Shown here in pieces: positions 37,939-51,745 of a stretch of 64,000 nucleotides of DNA. Position 1 is the first letter of the stretch. Every line of letters begins with the position of its first letter. Under the pieces are notes generated by a model. That model had not been told where the DNA came from. It did no database searches and saw only the letters and a list, made by a program, of their open reading frames with translations. A program made the translations under genes and the position numbers. Origin of the DNA: Colletotrichum lupini (Eukaryota > Ascomycota > Sordariomycetes > Glomerellales > Glomerellaceae); assembly GCF_023278565.1 (NCBI RefSeq), contig NC_064675.1, positions 806,001 through 870,000 on the forward strand. Reading direction: 5' to 3'.

Positions 37939-39792
37939 TCAGTGGCTTGAAGCCTGAGCACCGTTATCTGCCTATACAGTTAGTTGGCCGAGGTCAGTCA
38001 CACGGACGATTCGAAACTCACGTGAGTTGTACATGCTCTGGTTCGGCTGGCCGTAGGGAGACTGAGGTTGGTAGTTGGCCGAGTACATGTGGGAGCCGTT
38101 GTACTCGGGCAGAGGCTGCTGCGCAACACCTCCAGACGGGGGCGCAGGGTACTGCGAAGGCTGATATCCGATGGGCGGCAACTGGACCTGGCGACCAGGC
38201 GCGTATGCAGAAGCTGACGATGAGCCATCGGGTGCAGACTGAGGATCACCTGAACCATTCTGGGCAGCGGCCTGTGCAGCGGCCGCAGCTTGACGCTGAC
38301 GTTCGTCCTCGGCCTTGCGAGCGGCCTCCTCCTCCTTCTTACGTTGCTTCCATTCCTTGCGAATTTCCTTGAACTCTGTTTCCCATAATGTTAGCCTCCG
38401 TGAATTGCGACAAGAGTGTCTTGACGCGTTTATCGTAAGTTTGTCGCGGACACTAGGCCATGTGCATGGATGGCACTGGGTCAAACAAGCGAAAAACCAC
38501 GGCTCGCTAAACTGCGGGATGTACGACGCTAGTCCCGCGTACCGCTTGGCAGCGTGAACGCGAACGCGATTTCGACAAAATTCGCCACCAGCAACGACTC
38601 GGGATTTAGATTGTGCAGCAAAACGTACCTTCAGGTGTTCTCTTCTGTCCGTGAGACTGCATTGTGACGTGTGCGTTGAGATGGTTCAATGTGCCATAAG
38701 CCTTCTCGCAGCCATTCCAGCCGCACTTGTACATGCGCTCAATCTCCTCATATCGTCGACGGGGTCGCTTGTGCTGCTGGGCACCGGGAATTGGAACGAA
38801 AGAGTATACCTGGTTGCCAAACTGTTACGTCAGTACACTGGTTCCTCCATTGGACGACATTTCGCGCGTGTGCCAGTCTCCGACCCTGCGCCAACGGCCG
38901 TGCTGCCAAGTTAGTTCTGAAAGAACCCCCTCTCTTTGGATGGTTGCCTCTCAGATCCTGCAGCGCAGAGCACTGCTCGGATGAGTTACCGTAAATAGAG
39001 TCGGCGCAAACTTTTCCTCCTGACGCGCTGGCACACCTGAATTCATCGCCTGCTACCTTCACTTACCTGACTGGGTCGTCCCTGAGGAGGGGCAGAGCTC
39101 GGTGTCGGGGGAAAGACGTGGCTTGCGGGAGTCAGGGGACCGGCGCTGTGTTGGCCGTAGCCGGTCCAATCGGGACGGGGTTGGTAGGCGGGATGCTGGT
39201 AGGAGTGCGACATGTCTCCGGGGGGAGGACCGTAGGGAGAGTGTTGTCCGTACGCGTAGGTAGGACTCGGCGCCGCTATCGACGGATCTATGGGTACATC
39301 GTGGTCAGACTTGGCCAGAGGGACCTGATGGTTACGGCCATCTTGCTGGGGCAAAGACGGACTGCTTGCTTGTTGCGCCATGCCTCCGCTGCCACCGTTG
39401 TGGTTGCTAGCAGGATGGTATGATCGCTGAATGTGTTCAGGGAAGGATCCTGACCGCGCAGAAGGCGGGTAGACGCTGTACTCGGAGGTGGGCGTCGCTG
39501 AGGTAGAGTAGTTGCTGGGGCGAACCTCTTGTTGGGTCGCGTATTGCGCAGCAGATGCGTGATCTGCAGATGAACCTTCAGAACGGGTGTCGCCGCAGTT
39601 GCTTGGGTAAGGCGAAGGCAAACCTGACTGCGAGTACTCGGTAGCACTGCGTTCCATAGAGGTGCTGAGCGAAGTCAGGAGCGAGCTGATGGCAGCGGCT
39701 TCTGGGCGGGAACCTCCAAGCTGTGGCGAGCCTGAAGAGAGCAGTGATGCGTGGTTGTCAACGAACTGGTGTTGCGTTGGGACCAAGAACAT
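37939..39792 (-). CDS. con7: Single C2H2 zinc-finger transcription factor, Con7-like
   Basis: Probable DNA-binding regulator. Four exons on the minus strand, 39067-39792, 38629-38809, 38022-38375 and 37939-37967, give 429 residues in consistent phase; introns are 257, 253 and 54 nt. Residues 1-242 are a Ser/Pro/Gln/Tyr-rich low-complexity region. The zinc finger lies at about 265-295: YKCGWNGCEKAYGTLNHLNA then HVTMQSH, that is C-x4-C-x12-H-x5-H. It is preceded by a basic KRPRRRYEEIERM stretch and followed by a charged helix (EFKEIRKEWKQRKKEEEAARK) and an Ala/Gln/Pro-rich tail. This arrangement resembles Con7 of Magnaporthe and Fusarium, which is needed for conidium shape and infection structures; I rely on memory of that family. 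ATG 39792 is the first in frame, with alternatives downstream. It is flanked by long gene-free intervals on both sides. Confidence 0.78.
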
Positions 39793-41261
39793 GCTACAGT
39801 TCAGAGGAACGTCTTGGGTCGCAAAGAATTGGCCGGAGAGTCCTTAGTTCTCAAGCCAACGGGGAAATGGTTCGCAGGTTCGTGGTAGGCGGTTCCTTTT
39901 CTCTTCTTTTCCGGATGCAAGAGCGGTCGATGGGATGGCTCAGGAAGCGGTCTTTCAAGTAGCGGGAGCGGGTTGGGCTTGCACTTGAAGAACGAAAAGA
40001 AGGATAATGGAAGAAGTAATAGTAGTAGTAGACAAGTGATGTCGGGAGTGAAGTGAGACTTGAGGCGGCGCGACGATGGTGTATAAAGATGGCGGCCAAG
40101 ATAGCGCGGGCCACCCAAGGGCTCGGGTTTATGGTTAAATGGGGATGTGATGACAACAAAGTCGCTAGCCACGGCCCTGAGCGAGGATCTCTCAAAGTGG
40201 CAAGGATAGCGTTGTCTTTGCCAGATCACGGAAAGGACGCCTCTTTTTTTTTTTTCTCTTTCCTCTGGCTCTTACTCGCTTTGGCTGAGAAAGAGGTTGA
40301 CGGTATTGCCTGGGGAGAGCGACACTAAAATAGTGCGCTAAGTAGTAATGGATGGGCTGGGCTCTCCGCTTGAGTTCAGGCCGAGCGAGTCCTTAGCGTC
40401 TGGATCGGAGATAGGACAGGGGTGGGAAGGCCCACGAGCTGGGTGTGTGTATGGAACCTGGGCCAAAGGCGGCGAACAGTGCCGTAGGCGTATGAGAGGG
40501 TAGGTACTCCGTACACCGAGGAGAGGGAGACTAAAGGTTGAGTGGGGTTGGCGAGGAGGATGGGATGTCGAAGGGTTCCTCTTTGCGTATAGCGTAGGGT
40601 GTGCCTCTTCTTTGATCGGGGTTGGCGTGTGTCTGGATTTGGCCTGGTGTAGAGGTCGGGACCTGACTTGACGAGATGGCAGATGGGAGTCCCGAGAAAG
40701 CAACTGACTCTTGTCTGATCTGGCTGGCGGGATGCAGGAGACTGTGGGATGCAGGTGCTGCAACGCAGAAGAAGCGACTGAGCGCGGTGTGCTGCAGTGC
40801 GGAGGAGGGTGGTGATGAGTTGGGTGATGCGTTGGTTGGTGCAGGAGCAGTGCGCACTCACTCACACGCAGCAAGAGCGAGGAGAATCTGGTACAGCCAG
40901 CACAGCTTTCGACAGGCTGGGTGAGGTACGGTAGTGTCGTGTCGGGTGATAGAGAGAGGTGTAGGAATACTCCGTAGACTGTATGTACGGTAGCTAAGGT
41001 AGCTGAGTGGTGGGTGCTGATGCTTCGATGCTCGTGCGGTAGGGGGGCGTGGTTGACCTTGGCCTTGGTACGAAAGTAGGTACGTAGTCTACGGATACTG
41101 GAGGGCGAGATGGGTGGGTGAGTGGGCTGGTGGGCACGAGTGGTGGCGGAGGGTGGATGCTCCTTCCTCTGGTCTTTCCGACTTTACTCGACTTGACGAC
41201 GTCGACGAGTGAGGTACGTGCTCGTGCTGCCGCTGCCGCTGCCGAATGCTGGAAGCAAAGA

Positions 41262-41284
41262 GCGTGCGTGCGTGCGTGCGTGTG
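41262..41284. repeat. GCGT tetranucleotide tract
   Basis: About five tandem GTGC/GCGT units ending in GTGT, upstream of the con7-like gene. Confidence 0.8.
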
Positions 41285-41680
41285 TCTTGCGTAGTGCGTT
41301 TTCCCGTGGTGCTAGTCAGAGGAAAGAGAAGTAGCGCGCGCGGGCGGAGCGTGTGAGTGTGTGTATGTGTGTGGTAGTGAGATGAAAGAAGAGCGAGATG
41401 AAGATGGGGTAAATTTTTTTTCTGTTGTCGAGTGAGCCTCTCTTACTCTCTGAGTTCTGGCGCGTCTGGTCTTTCTTTCTCTCTTTCTCCTTCTCGCTCA
41501 GCTCGGTGAAGCACCAGTGTGTGGGAAATGTGAAGGGGGAAGGCGAAGCTAAGGAAGGGGGTAAGGGGGTAAACCCAATGAAGGTTTATGACGAGGGGAG
41601 TTCGATCTTAGCGCCGTTCCCGGGAGGAAGACGAATTTAATACTTGCGACGGAAGAGGGATAGGAAGAATGGGGTAAGCT

Positions 41681-41713
41681 TGAGAGAGAGGAGAAAGAGA
41701 GAGAGAGAGAGAA
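41681..41713. repeat. GA-rich tract
   Basis: Interrupted (GA)n run of about 33 nt, equal to CT-rich sequence on the sense strand of the con7-like gene. Confidence 0.8.
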
Positions 41714-43301
41714 ATAATGGAACGCCTGAATGACGGGTCAGCGCGAGGGCTGATTTGCAGCAGGTGGAGACGCGTCGACGGGCCTGTGAGTGTGCGGTGG
41801 GCAAGGATGCGTTGGAGAGTGGAAGGATGAAGGGTGAACCGTGAAGGGGGTGAAGACTGGGAGTGAAGGGGTGAGTGAAAGTGATGGACGAGTGAGGTGG
41901 AAGGGTGAAATCCCGGGAGACAGACACCTCCAGACTCCAGACTCCAGCCTTCAGCTCCAAGTCGTGGGTATGGTTGCCTTTTCCAAGGTTGTTGCTCTTG
42001 CCCTGCCCAATTGGCAATGCTTACACTACAACCCAGAGGCCAGAGCAGAGGGGGGCCACCTTCCTCTGTACCTTGTCTACGTATAAGATAAGGTGTCAGG
42101 TATCTACGGAGTACGGAAGTATCAGACTGAGCAGCAAGGGCAGCAATTATTGGGATACCTAGGAAATGGAAAATTGACGACGAGACTGCTCCGAAATGTA
42201 ACTGGGCAGACGACCGAGTCTGGGGGAGTGCGAGCAGTGATTGGTGAATTGGCACAAGATGGGCATGGAAAACACACACCCAGAACTTCAGAAGAAGAGC
42301 CGATCAAGCAACAGGAGGGCGAGGTGAGCTTTCTTTTTTTTCTTCTTTTTTGGCATTTGTCCTCTCCGTCTATCCTCCAGATCTTCCTGTCTCCGTAACT
42401 AGGCATTTCCCTTTCTCTACTTTCCTTTGCAAATGCCCAATTGCAAATAGAAGGGTAAAATCCATGTGTGAGGAGTAAGGACTCAGGAGTATAAGGAGCA
42501 GAGACCAGGAGGTACGTATCCTCCGAGGTACAGACGAGGTCGTCAGTTGTATCATCGTCGTCGTCAGTCGTCGTCGTCCCTCGTCTTTGAGGTATGTGAG
42601 TTGATAGGTGACTGCAGCCGTGAAAGATGGGGAGAGCATGCGCCCTGTGAAGGTGGGTGTGAAAGAAGGCTGCAGTCCCAGCGACACGGTGTAGAAGTAG
42701 GTACGTACCGATACCCCTGTCACAAAATCTTGGAGACTGGAGATGTCCCCCCAAAGTAGATAGGCGACAGGTGAGAATCATCCATGTGCTTTTCCTCTGT
42801 CTCCCACAGGGCTGCTTGCGTCGGGACCGGGGGGGTGAGGTAAAAAGGTAGGGTGAGGTTCAGACTTCACTGCTCGCTTTGCAGGGGTATGCCTCTCGTG
42901 CCTTCCTGGGAACTTTCCTTACTGCTAAAAGCATCCTGGCTGTATCCGTCCGTAGGAGGAAGACATCAAGAGCGTCTTTCGGTACGTAACTGCGTACTTT
43001 GTGCTGTTGGCTTCCAATTCTTTCTGCGGTACGGAGTACGTACCTACATACCTGCCTGTGGCCTACCCCTCCCCCCTCCTTCCATCGCAGTCGACACCCA
43101 AGGTAGATAGAAACACAGTACTACGGTAGACATTCGAGCCTAGTAGACAAACGTAGCTGGTAATCATACGAGCTGACAGGTGGCAGATGAGGTGGCAGAT
43201 GGCAGGTGCTTCTAGGCCTTTGACCGCAGTGTCTGAAGATTGGTGTCGGCGCGGGCGCTCGCAATGTTACGCTACGGATCCCGGGTACAGGAGATGAATT
43301 A

Positions 43302-43331
43302 TGGTGGTGGTGGTGATGATGATGATGATGC
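43302..43331. repeat. (GGT)n(GAT)n compound microsatellite
   Basis: Four GGT-type units followed by six GAT-type units. On the minus strand it reads as a run of His codons, giving a misleading poly-His frame. Confidence 0.85.
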
Positions 43332-46300
43332 CGATACTGGGGCATGATGAAAGTGCGCTTCGCAGCTAAACCACCTTGGGGACGCATGTCCTCTGCGCGC
43401 TAACTCACTAGCTGAGGATCCCTTAGCTTGGCGACGCCGCTTTCTGGATGCCGGGACTAGCCAAAAGTACGGTGGCTTGACTGAATGACTTGAGACCTTG
43501 GCTGTGCGTATGGCGTCGCTTCTTCTTTCACTGCTTGCTTCGCGTTTTCTTGGTCAGCACCTCGATTCCTCATCCAGTCTTCCCATCCATTGGACGACGC
43601 TCGACTCCGACCGGAACAGGTGAAACGATCGAATCAATGAAATGACCAAACCTCCTTTCTTGTCTGGACTCTAGTCTCTGGACACTAGACTCCAATGACT
43701 CTAGATAATTCGCAACAACCTAGAGATTACTTGTCGCGTCGCGTGTCAGATTGATATTGCTCACCCACAGGCTCGATGAAGCTGTTTGCCGTTGAACTAA
43801 CTGGCTGGAACGTGCGCCTTCCTTGCACTTATTTTGCTTGTCGTCTTAATAATCTTTGGTACCCCAATCCTCCTGGGATGCTCGTAGGTGCCGGGAAATT
43901 TGCTAATGCCCTTGGAATTCTATGCACGTAATGCTTATCGCCCATCAAAGAAGGAATGAGAAATGTCATATAATAATGATATTATTCGACCTGGAATTGA
44001 CAGCATGTCGGGTCCAAGGTGTGGCCCGTGGAAAACCGAAACCCGAAAATCCCGATGAGAAAGATGACTTGGCTCCCGTGACCTATGTCTCGTTGGTTGT
44101 ATCGAGTCGTCGACTAGGAACTCGGTCGATTCGAGTCAATGTCTACGAAAATCGCACAATGGCATTCGGTCTTGTTCTCGGCTCTCAGCGCGTGACGGAG
44201 TCTGCCGAGAAGAGTTGATTAAAGGATTCCACTGGAAAGAGCAAAAAGCTTCTTTTCTTTGCCCCCAACTTGGTCGCTACCTAGACCTAAAGATCGGGAC
44301 CCCTTCCCGAGAGCTACCTATTGCAGCTGCCCGGTGTCGGATCCGCCGTCTTGACTCGCGAGCAGGGGTCGACGAGAAACATACAAACAAAGAATTACTG
44401 CGTGAGAGACGTCGATTACGGACAAATACCTGATTAGAGAGTATTGAACGAAACGTAACGTACCGTCTTGACTCTTCTGTACTCATCGAGGAAAAGTCCA
44501 GGATGCCGTGTGTCTATGGAATAGGATGGGTCGGCGATGACTTGCTCCGTGATGCAGCGGTCGGTGTGGATTTTTACTGGTATTTGGATTTCCATTTCTC
44601 AATGGAGGAATGATAGTTGAGACCGCCCCTCCCCTTTCACGACGCCACACCAAATGCTTGGAGAGAAGGGAACAAGATGGGTGGTGCCGGATGGCCCATT
44701 GTGGCCGAGAGTAGAAAACGCATTCGGGCCTGATCCTAGTCTTTTCGAGGACGTGAGCGCTCCGTACTCAATACGCAGTCATGATCGCTGTGCAATATCT
44801 TCCTGCACACGAAGAGCTGGTTAATAACAAAGGCGGCGGTCATCGTTGTGCAGGCCTGGCCAGCGAGCAAAGCCGCGTACGAAGGTAGGTAGCTAGCAGC
44901 AGCGGACCGTCAACCACCGCAGTTGAGAAAGCAAAGACTCAGAGAGCCACAGCCACGAGAGCGTGGCAGCCAGCGAGCAGGGCCCCAACCATGAGAATCG
45001 AGAGCCCTTGTTCCCTGCTCAACCTTTGGGATTTTTACGGTCGAGGTTCCCAGCGGATGGGAATCAAATAGTTGTGGCGGCGAGAGGGGGCGTGTGGCCG
45101 GTGAAGGGCGTGGCAAGCCATCTGACTGGCTGGCATGACATCCGCACGCACTCCCAAGACATGCTGTCCGCGGTACGGCACAGCCAGTCTCCAGAACACG
45201 ACGACATGCCGAGCTGGATGCTGCACGACCTGCTTCTGCACCTCCGGATGCGTGGCACTCCCTCCAGACGGCAAATTCTAAGGCTTGGGCATGGTCTTGG
45301 CCATGATTTCGAGCAAGTTCAAAACTTGCGCAATGCCCTTTGCTCCTGAAAGCATGCCTAGGCGCACCACGAGTGTACCGTCTTTCTTGTGTCTTGTATC
45401 TCGTACAGTTAAGCGTAGGAAAAATTAGTATGGGGGTTGGCTGCGGTAGGTACAAATCGAATCGACCGTCTGCAAGCGCTCCAGGATGGGTTGATCTTGA
45501 TCATGCGTATGGATAGCGCCAGGGAGAGGGAGACAAGCCGGCGACGGCTGGTGAGCCTGGGTCTTGCATAGGCAACCTGAAGTTTGGAAAAGGGCAGCGG
45601 GTAAGGTTCTCGCTACAGAGCTTGGTAAGTGTAGGCACACTATACGGCACATCACACATGGATGGGGAAGAAGGAGATAGAGCCAGAATAGGAGACTCAC
45701 AGCCGCGTCGTCGCGGAACGGGAGCGCGGGCTGAAATGAGTGTGTGGTGTGCAGTAGGTAGGTGTGCAACTGCGGATCGACGTACCTCTGGTGGGCGGTA
45801 GGCGTAGGCATTCAACGTGCGCAACTGATGGTAACGTGTGCCTCGGTACCGAGCAAATAGCGCTCAAGCTGAAAGTCGAGTTTTTGGTAGGAGGGAGTCA
45901 GGGCAGGTCGAGGCACCAGCAAGCAAGGTCCAGGGCCGGAAGACCGCGGCCGCGGAGCTGAGAGAAGCGGCACCGTGGGTTGAAATTTTCCCTTCCCCTG
46001 GTCGTAGATGTGGTCCTTGTGGTGTGTGTGGTGTATGTGGTGTGCATTTGGATGCCCACAGCTGGCTTGGGGTTCCCTGACGTTAGGTTCTGGGACTCTG
46101 GGAGGAGCCGCTGACGGTCTTTGGTGTGCGGCGTGGCCTAGGTGCCCTGCTCGTGCTGTGGTGGTCCATACCGGGAATTGAGATGCAGCCAGCTGGGCGC
46201 GAGGGAAATACCGACGAGTGGGACAGAGTGACGGTGTTCGTCTATGTACGAATACAGCTGCGGATCGTGATGAATTTTTGGGCGACCCTGTGTCCAAGGT

Positions 46301-49075
46301 ACGTGAGCTGACGAGCTACAAAGCGAAGATTCTCAAGCATCCACCTCACCTCCAATTGCATCAAGTATCCAGCGCAAGGAAACAGAGAATTGGTAGCCAA
46401 GAGGAAGGGCAAAGGAGAGAAAGGGAGAAAGGAAAAAAAAAAAAAGAGGGACCACCCAAGCGACAGGCATGTGAGGTGGGAATGTCGGATCTGGTGTGTG
46501 TTGCGGTAGGTAAGGCAGGTGGCCCGGCGGCGGCCCAGAGTGGGTATTCGCGGAGAGAGGTATATTTTTATATGGGGCTTGTATATGATCATTGACGCAC
46601 ACTGTACGACGCAGAGTTACGAGGTCTCGTGAGATGGTCAAAGGGATATGTCGACTTCAGGCTGGTGCTTGGCTTTGGACTTGGGGACTTGGGAATTTGG
46701 GAAACTCAAGGGGGGGCATGGATGCTGGGGTCTGCGATGGGAGAAGGTAGGAACGCGAGACGGTGGGGTCTTTCCTTCTCCTCTGGATCCAAAGTGGACA
46801 CCAAGAGCCTAGGCCCCAGAGAACAGAGATCTGCGCCATTTTTCTGCGCTAGCCTGATGGATGATGAAGTGGGTGGGAACTGGGAAGGGGTCCGTGACCG
46901 GGTCCACCTCCTTCTCTCTCTCTCACATTTTTTTCCCTTCAATTTTTCCCCCCATGCCATCGACGAACCAGGTCGAGCGATGCAAGGTGAAAATTGATGC
47001 TCCCCCTCCCCTGCACCTTGCCTCGCCTTGGCTTTGAGGGCTTGGGAGGGGGGCTGATGTGCCGACTCTTCCATCTATCACTGGCCATTCAGCTTGATGC
47101 CCTTGTCGATCGTCGAGATGCTCAGTTACGGTTGCATTGGCATCTGCAGAAACATTGCCAACACCTGCAAATTTGGATATTCGAATCACCAAAACCCAAA
47201 CCCGACGAGATGCACACGTCCCAGCGACCCAGACAGCCAGATGTCCCAAGTTGCAGACGGAAGCCTAGTGTAGATGCGTGGGGTACCTCGTTTGTGCATA
47301 CATGTTCGCTGACCATGGCCAGAGACTATGCGTACCGTAAGGAAGCAGTACGAGCACTGCCGTCTCCCGAAGCCATTGTGCACTGTCGGATCCGTCATCG
47401 CCAACGCCGGGGCCGTCTCGGCACGGCAGCTGAGGAATGACAATTGCGATTGAGACTCGACTGCATCGGGCAAGGAGCAGCCGGTTGTCTGGACGCGTTC
47501 CCGTAACTTGTCCGTGTCCTCTTCCGACGGACAGAGAACAAAGAAAGCAGAGGCCGCCTTTCATGGTGCCGGCCAAGGGGGAGACATTGAAGAGGGACTT
47601 GCCGTGTGGTGCCCGCGATCTAGACTCCGCGAGTGTGGGACCCTGACTCGGGCGGAGTTGAGGGAATGCTTGCACTAGAGTCGATCCAGGTGGACGAAAA
47701 CAGCATGGACGCCTCGGGGACTTCTGAGCCCGGCGTCTTGAACACAACACTAGCCCCGGCGTCCGTGACGGGGCTCTGCTACCAGAATATTCTCCGCCCG
47801 CGACAGAGATTGTGCTACCAAGTACGAAATACATACAACCGAGTGGATTCGGGTGGGTTGTGGATTGTGGCCTGTGGTCTGTGAGCAGCGACGAAATGGA
47901 AACCAACATTCCCTCCTCACCTGGTTCTGACACCGTCGGTCATTTGGCACTATCTCCTGGTCCGGTCTGGTGTACAAATGCTTGGCTACAGAATTCGCTC
48001 CGTTTCTGCACTGTTGTCCTATCCGTACAAATGCTGCGTGGTCCTGTGCGTTTTCTCGTGAGGGCGGTAATAGCCTGCACGCAGAACCGCACTTTGATAG
48101 AGTTCTAGAGGTTTGTATAGTCACCGAGGATCTTGCTGGCACCTCGGTCGCGCTCAAAGGTTATTTTGGCGCGCCGGTCCAGGGCTTGGGATCAAACGGT
48201 GGTCTAAACTCTGGTCTGGCGATCACCCTAAGACTATGATGCTTAGGGGTTCGGCGGTTTCCTACACTTGATCTGTCAATTGGTGTGGAGCCCATAAGGT
48301 CGATTCCTGAGCTGCGTCTATAGACGGGGCTGCGACAAGAATAGCTGCTGATGGGACGAAGGCGTAACTTATTTTCTGGCCAAGCCTCGAGGATTGAATA
48401 TCGGACGTTTCCAACGGCTTGGTGAACGCCTAGGTTGAAGATGAGGGGCTCGGACTGTAGCAGAAGAAGCCACCATCGTAGGTATTTACGATGTAGAAAT
48501 CTCGTCGATCAGCACACGTTTTATGGACGAGCCCCCTTGAGCTGACCAAGAGTGCGCCACCAAGAAACGGGCATGAATGGTACAAGAAAGATTCCATCCA
48601 CTACACGAGAGTCACAGTTTCGTCTTGATACTCACTCTAGAGTCTGCAGACAAATTCCCCTGAAGCGATATAAGTTGTAAGCCCTGTTGCTTGAGACGGC
48701 ACATGTCTCCTTACACAAAGTGTCTGATGTCGAGCTTGTCCCTGTCACCCACCAGTAGCTCGGGGGCTATCTTAGCGTTTTCCCCGCAAGTTCGACTTGT
48801 CAAACGATTCCCCAAGCTAGGGCCTAGGTGTGCGCTGGTGTTGGTGCAGACACGAACGCTGAGGCTGGCTCATCCTGTCTCGAGTTTCCCATCCACCAGG
48901 AGCGTGCGATCGAGCGAGACGCGACGCGACGTAGTCGAGGTAGCTAGTGATGATTGAACGTGTGGACAATCAGGAAGACGACAGCACTGGAGAAGGCAGC
49001 TGGATACAGCTAGCCTGGTGACTTCGATCTATCCGTGCCTCTCAATGCGAACATTGAAGCTCGTGTCGTCTCTGC

Positions 49076-49110
49076 GATCTTGAAATCTAGATCTTGAAAT
49101 CTAGATCTTG
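49076..49110. repeat. Two and a half copies of a 14-nt tandem repeat
   Basis: Unit GATCTTGAAATCTA repeated head to tail twice, plus a partial third copy. Confidence 0.85.
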
Positions 49111-51729
49111 GGAGGTAGGCTTTTTGACGCGAGTGCTAAATTCCGATCGTTTTGCCGAAATTCGTCAAGGAATAGTCCCTTGCTTCACAGCGAAGCTCAA
49201 TCTACGATGGAGTCTCGGGGGGGGGCACCATCTGGGTAGAGATACCCTCATACTCTGTAGGGAGACAGAGTACACGTACCGCGTCACGGGAGTGATAAGG
49301 TGTCACACATCGTTAAGACGAGGTCCTTGGGGAAGCCGGAGATTCGACAATCGACAATCGATACACGTTTGGCTTCCAATTCGTGAAGGGTGGGATTCCT
49401 GGAGAGCAGAGGGTCAGAATTCGCTTGGAGAGAATAGCCTCGGGGATGAGGGCTGTTTGGTGCTAACTGGAAAGGCAGCTAGCGGCATCCGCTTCCTCGA
49501 TTTTGGAAATGGGGGTTTCCCTTCGCTTGTGCATCCCCCTGTCATCGGGCACCTCAAGGCCGGGCGACCTCGCGAGGAGACGACGGACGGACGGGCCACC
49601 CCTCCACGTCGACTTTGTCGCAGCTGAGATCTGCCGGGGGCGGATTTACCAGGAATACCGAGCCAAACGCGAGACGGAGTGGGGGAGGGGGCTCAGATGC
49701 CAGGGTTTGAAGTCGACCAGATTCGAGGTTTTCTGTTTCTGTCCTCCATAGTCCGTATTTCGCATTGCGTGGTGCACTGCACGGCTTTGGTGAGGTCCAG
49801 TCCTGGTCAAGCGCTCAGTCAATGAAGTCAGAGGAAAAGGGGGGCAATTGGGGGGTAAAAGATGGGAAGGGGTGGCCCAGCCCTCCAGGCAACCTTTATT
49901 GGGTTCCTTGCAAGGAGCTGCAGCGTCCAGCTTGCCCTGCATCCCATCCATGGGAATGTCCCCCCTCCCCTCTCCTTTTCCCCTCCGTACCCTCTACCTT
50001 GAACCTCGCCCTCCACCATGTCAATCACCACAGTGTGCTGCTTCCCCCGCCCTGTTTGTAAGGTCGGTAGGCTGTAGCCCACTAGTTAGTCCCCTTCTCC
50101 TTGCTTCAGAAAATTTCCAGAGGGCTGGAGCACCGGGAGACCCTGAACAGCTTCCCAGAAACCCAAGCGACTTGGTGTACACTACTACGTACGGATAGAG
50201 AGCAGGGGATGTGATGTGAGGGCTTGTTCCTTTTCCTTCCTGGTTACCCCTCGCTTAATTGTGACAGCCCGCGACCCTGTATGACTGCGGGGGCGAGCAT
50301 TCGACATTCATACCTTGCCATCCAGGTTAATTTGCACTGCAAAATGATGAGAAGTGGGTACTCCGCGACTCCATACCAAAGATGCCTTCCAAGACAACCA
50401 AAAGATGCATGCGGAGTCGAAAATCGGAGGAGGCGGATACTGGGCAGTAACAATGGCACATATCAATTACACATGCCTCGGTGGAACTGAAAACAAAAGT
50501 GCAGTTATCCAAAATTGAGGTGGGACTTTGGACAAGAAGCATCCATAAGGTACTCCTTCCGTACGGAGTACTGTGAGAATGGAAGGGCTGGAACTTGCAA
50601 GCGAGTACGGGTAGTGACTGCTCTTGCCGAGTAACAACGGCGATGGCGACGGTGACGGTGAAGGTGGACGGACGACCGTGGCACGGCCTCGGCCGGAAGT
50701 GGCCGCTGGGAAGCGGTCGTGCCTCCTCTCGGTGAGCTCGCTCTAAATCGAGGTGAGGGCTACTTCCACGGGCCTGTAGCCGTCCACGTCTGATTGGATC
50801 AGGTCATCATGCACTTCAAGCATTAATGGCACTTTCCTGGGCAGTCCTCCATGTGTACCACCGTGCCACCTCCCCATGAAGCAGGCGCCCACGGCACCTT
50901 CAACTTTGGTATGTTACTACCACTTGCTTGCGGAGTAGGTGCGCAGCACAATCGCTTTAGCGCATAGATGCCCACACACTTTCCACGTTACAAAAGCAAT
51001 GCCTTTCGTGCCTTCCAACTCAAGAAGTACCTCGCATACCTCCTACCTAAGGTACCTTGAATTAATTGTACCTGAGACAGAACCCTTGTCAGCTGGTGAA
51101 ATGGAACGGCAAAAAGGCAAGTGCAGTAATATGTACTCTGCAAGCACTCATCACGTTTGTCCTTTCCCGAGCTCAATTGTTGCAGGAGCGGAGAAGGAGT
51201 GCTTCCAGTTGTCTTCACGTTTCCTTCCATTTGCTTTCGAATCTGAACCTGCCAGGTCCCATTTCTGCCAGTGGCGGGACCTCGGGGAAATCCCTCAGTG
51301 ACATTTGCATCCCGTTATTCTTGGGTCATTCTTTCCCGCCGTGCCCGCCGCCTCTCGCCCGCTTCGCCACTCGCCCAATGGAACATACATCCTCCCGCCA
51401 GTCCTTCCTACCGACGGAGTACCTTACTGCGTCTCGGAGTGTGCACCCACGCATGCCACGGCATCTTAGTTGCGCACCTCAGTCTGTCATCTCCCGACTC
51501 CCGATTCCCTGCTTGCAAATCAACAACTTAACCGCCACCTACCGTTGCAATGCCTGCACCCTGCCTGTCTCCATGTTCAAATCATCGTCTACGAATACGT
51601 GTTCGACTTTCGACCTCGAGACTGTCTAGCCGCCCCCCCCTCCCGGTCACTGGCATGTTTACGCTCACAGTCACACCTCTCACCGCTCACTCCACGACCG
51701 AGTCGTTCGGCGTCCGATACGAATTTGAT

Positions 51730-51745
51730 CCCCCCCCCCCCCCCC
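51730..51745. repeat. C16 homopolymer
   Basis: Sixteen consecutive C residues in the gene-poor arm; likely length-variable. Confidence 0.9.

Larger units (their letters stand above)
39793..45000. other. Upstream region of the con7-like gene, pyrimidine-rich on the sense strand
   Basis: No gene recognised. From 40320 to about 41720 the + strand is rich in G and A, so the sense strand of the leftward con7-like gene is pyrimidine-rich, as in other leaders here. Four copies of the TACGGAGTA 9-mer occur within 2.5 kb (40505, 40968, 42105, 43030). Repeats are a GCGT tract at 41262-41284, a GA tract at 41681-41713 and GGT/GAT at 43302-43331. Open frames up to 223 codons follow the skewed composition and carry no domain. 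Confidence 0.6.

Noticed and set aside
43121..43387. Poly-histidine open frame on the minus strand
   Set aside because: The His run is a reading of the GGT/GAT microsatellite at 43302-43331.
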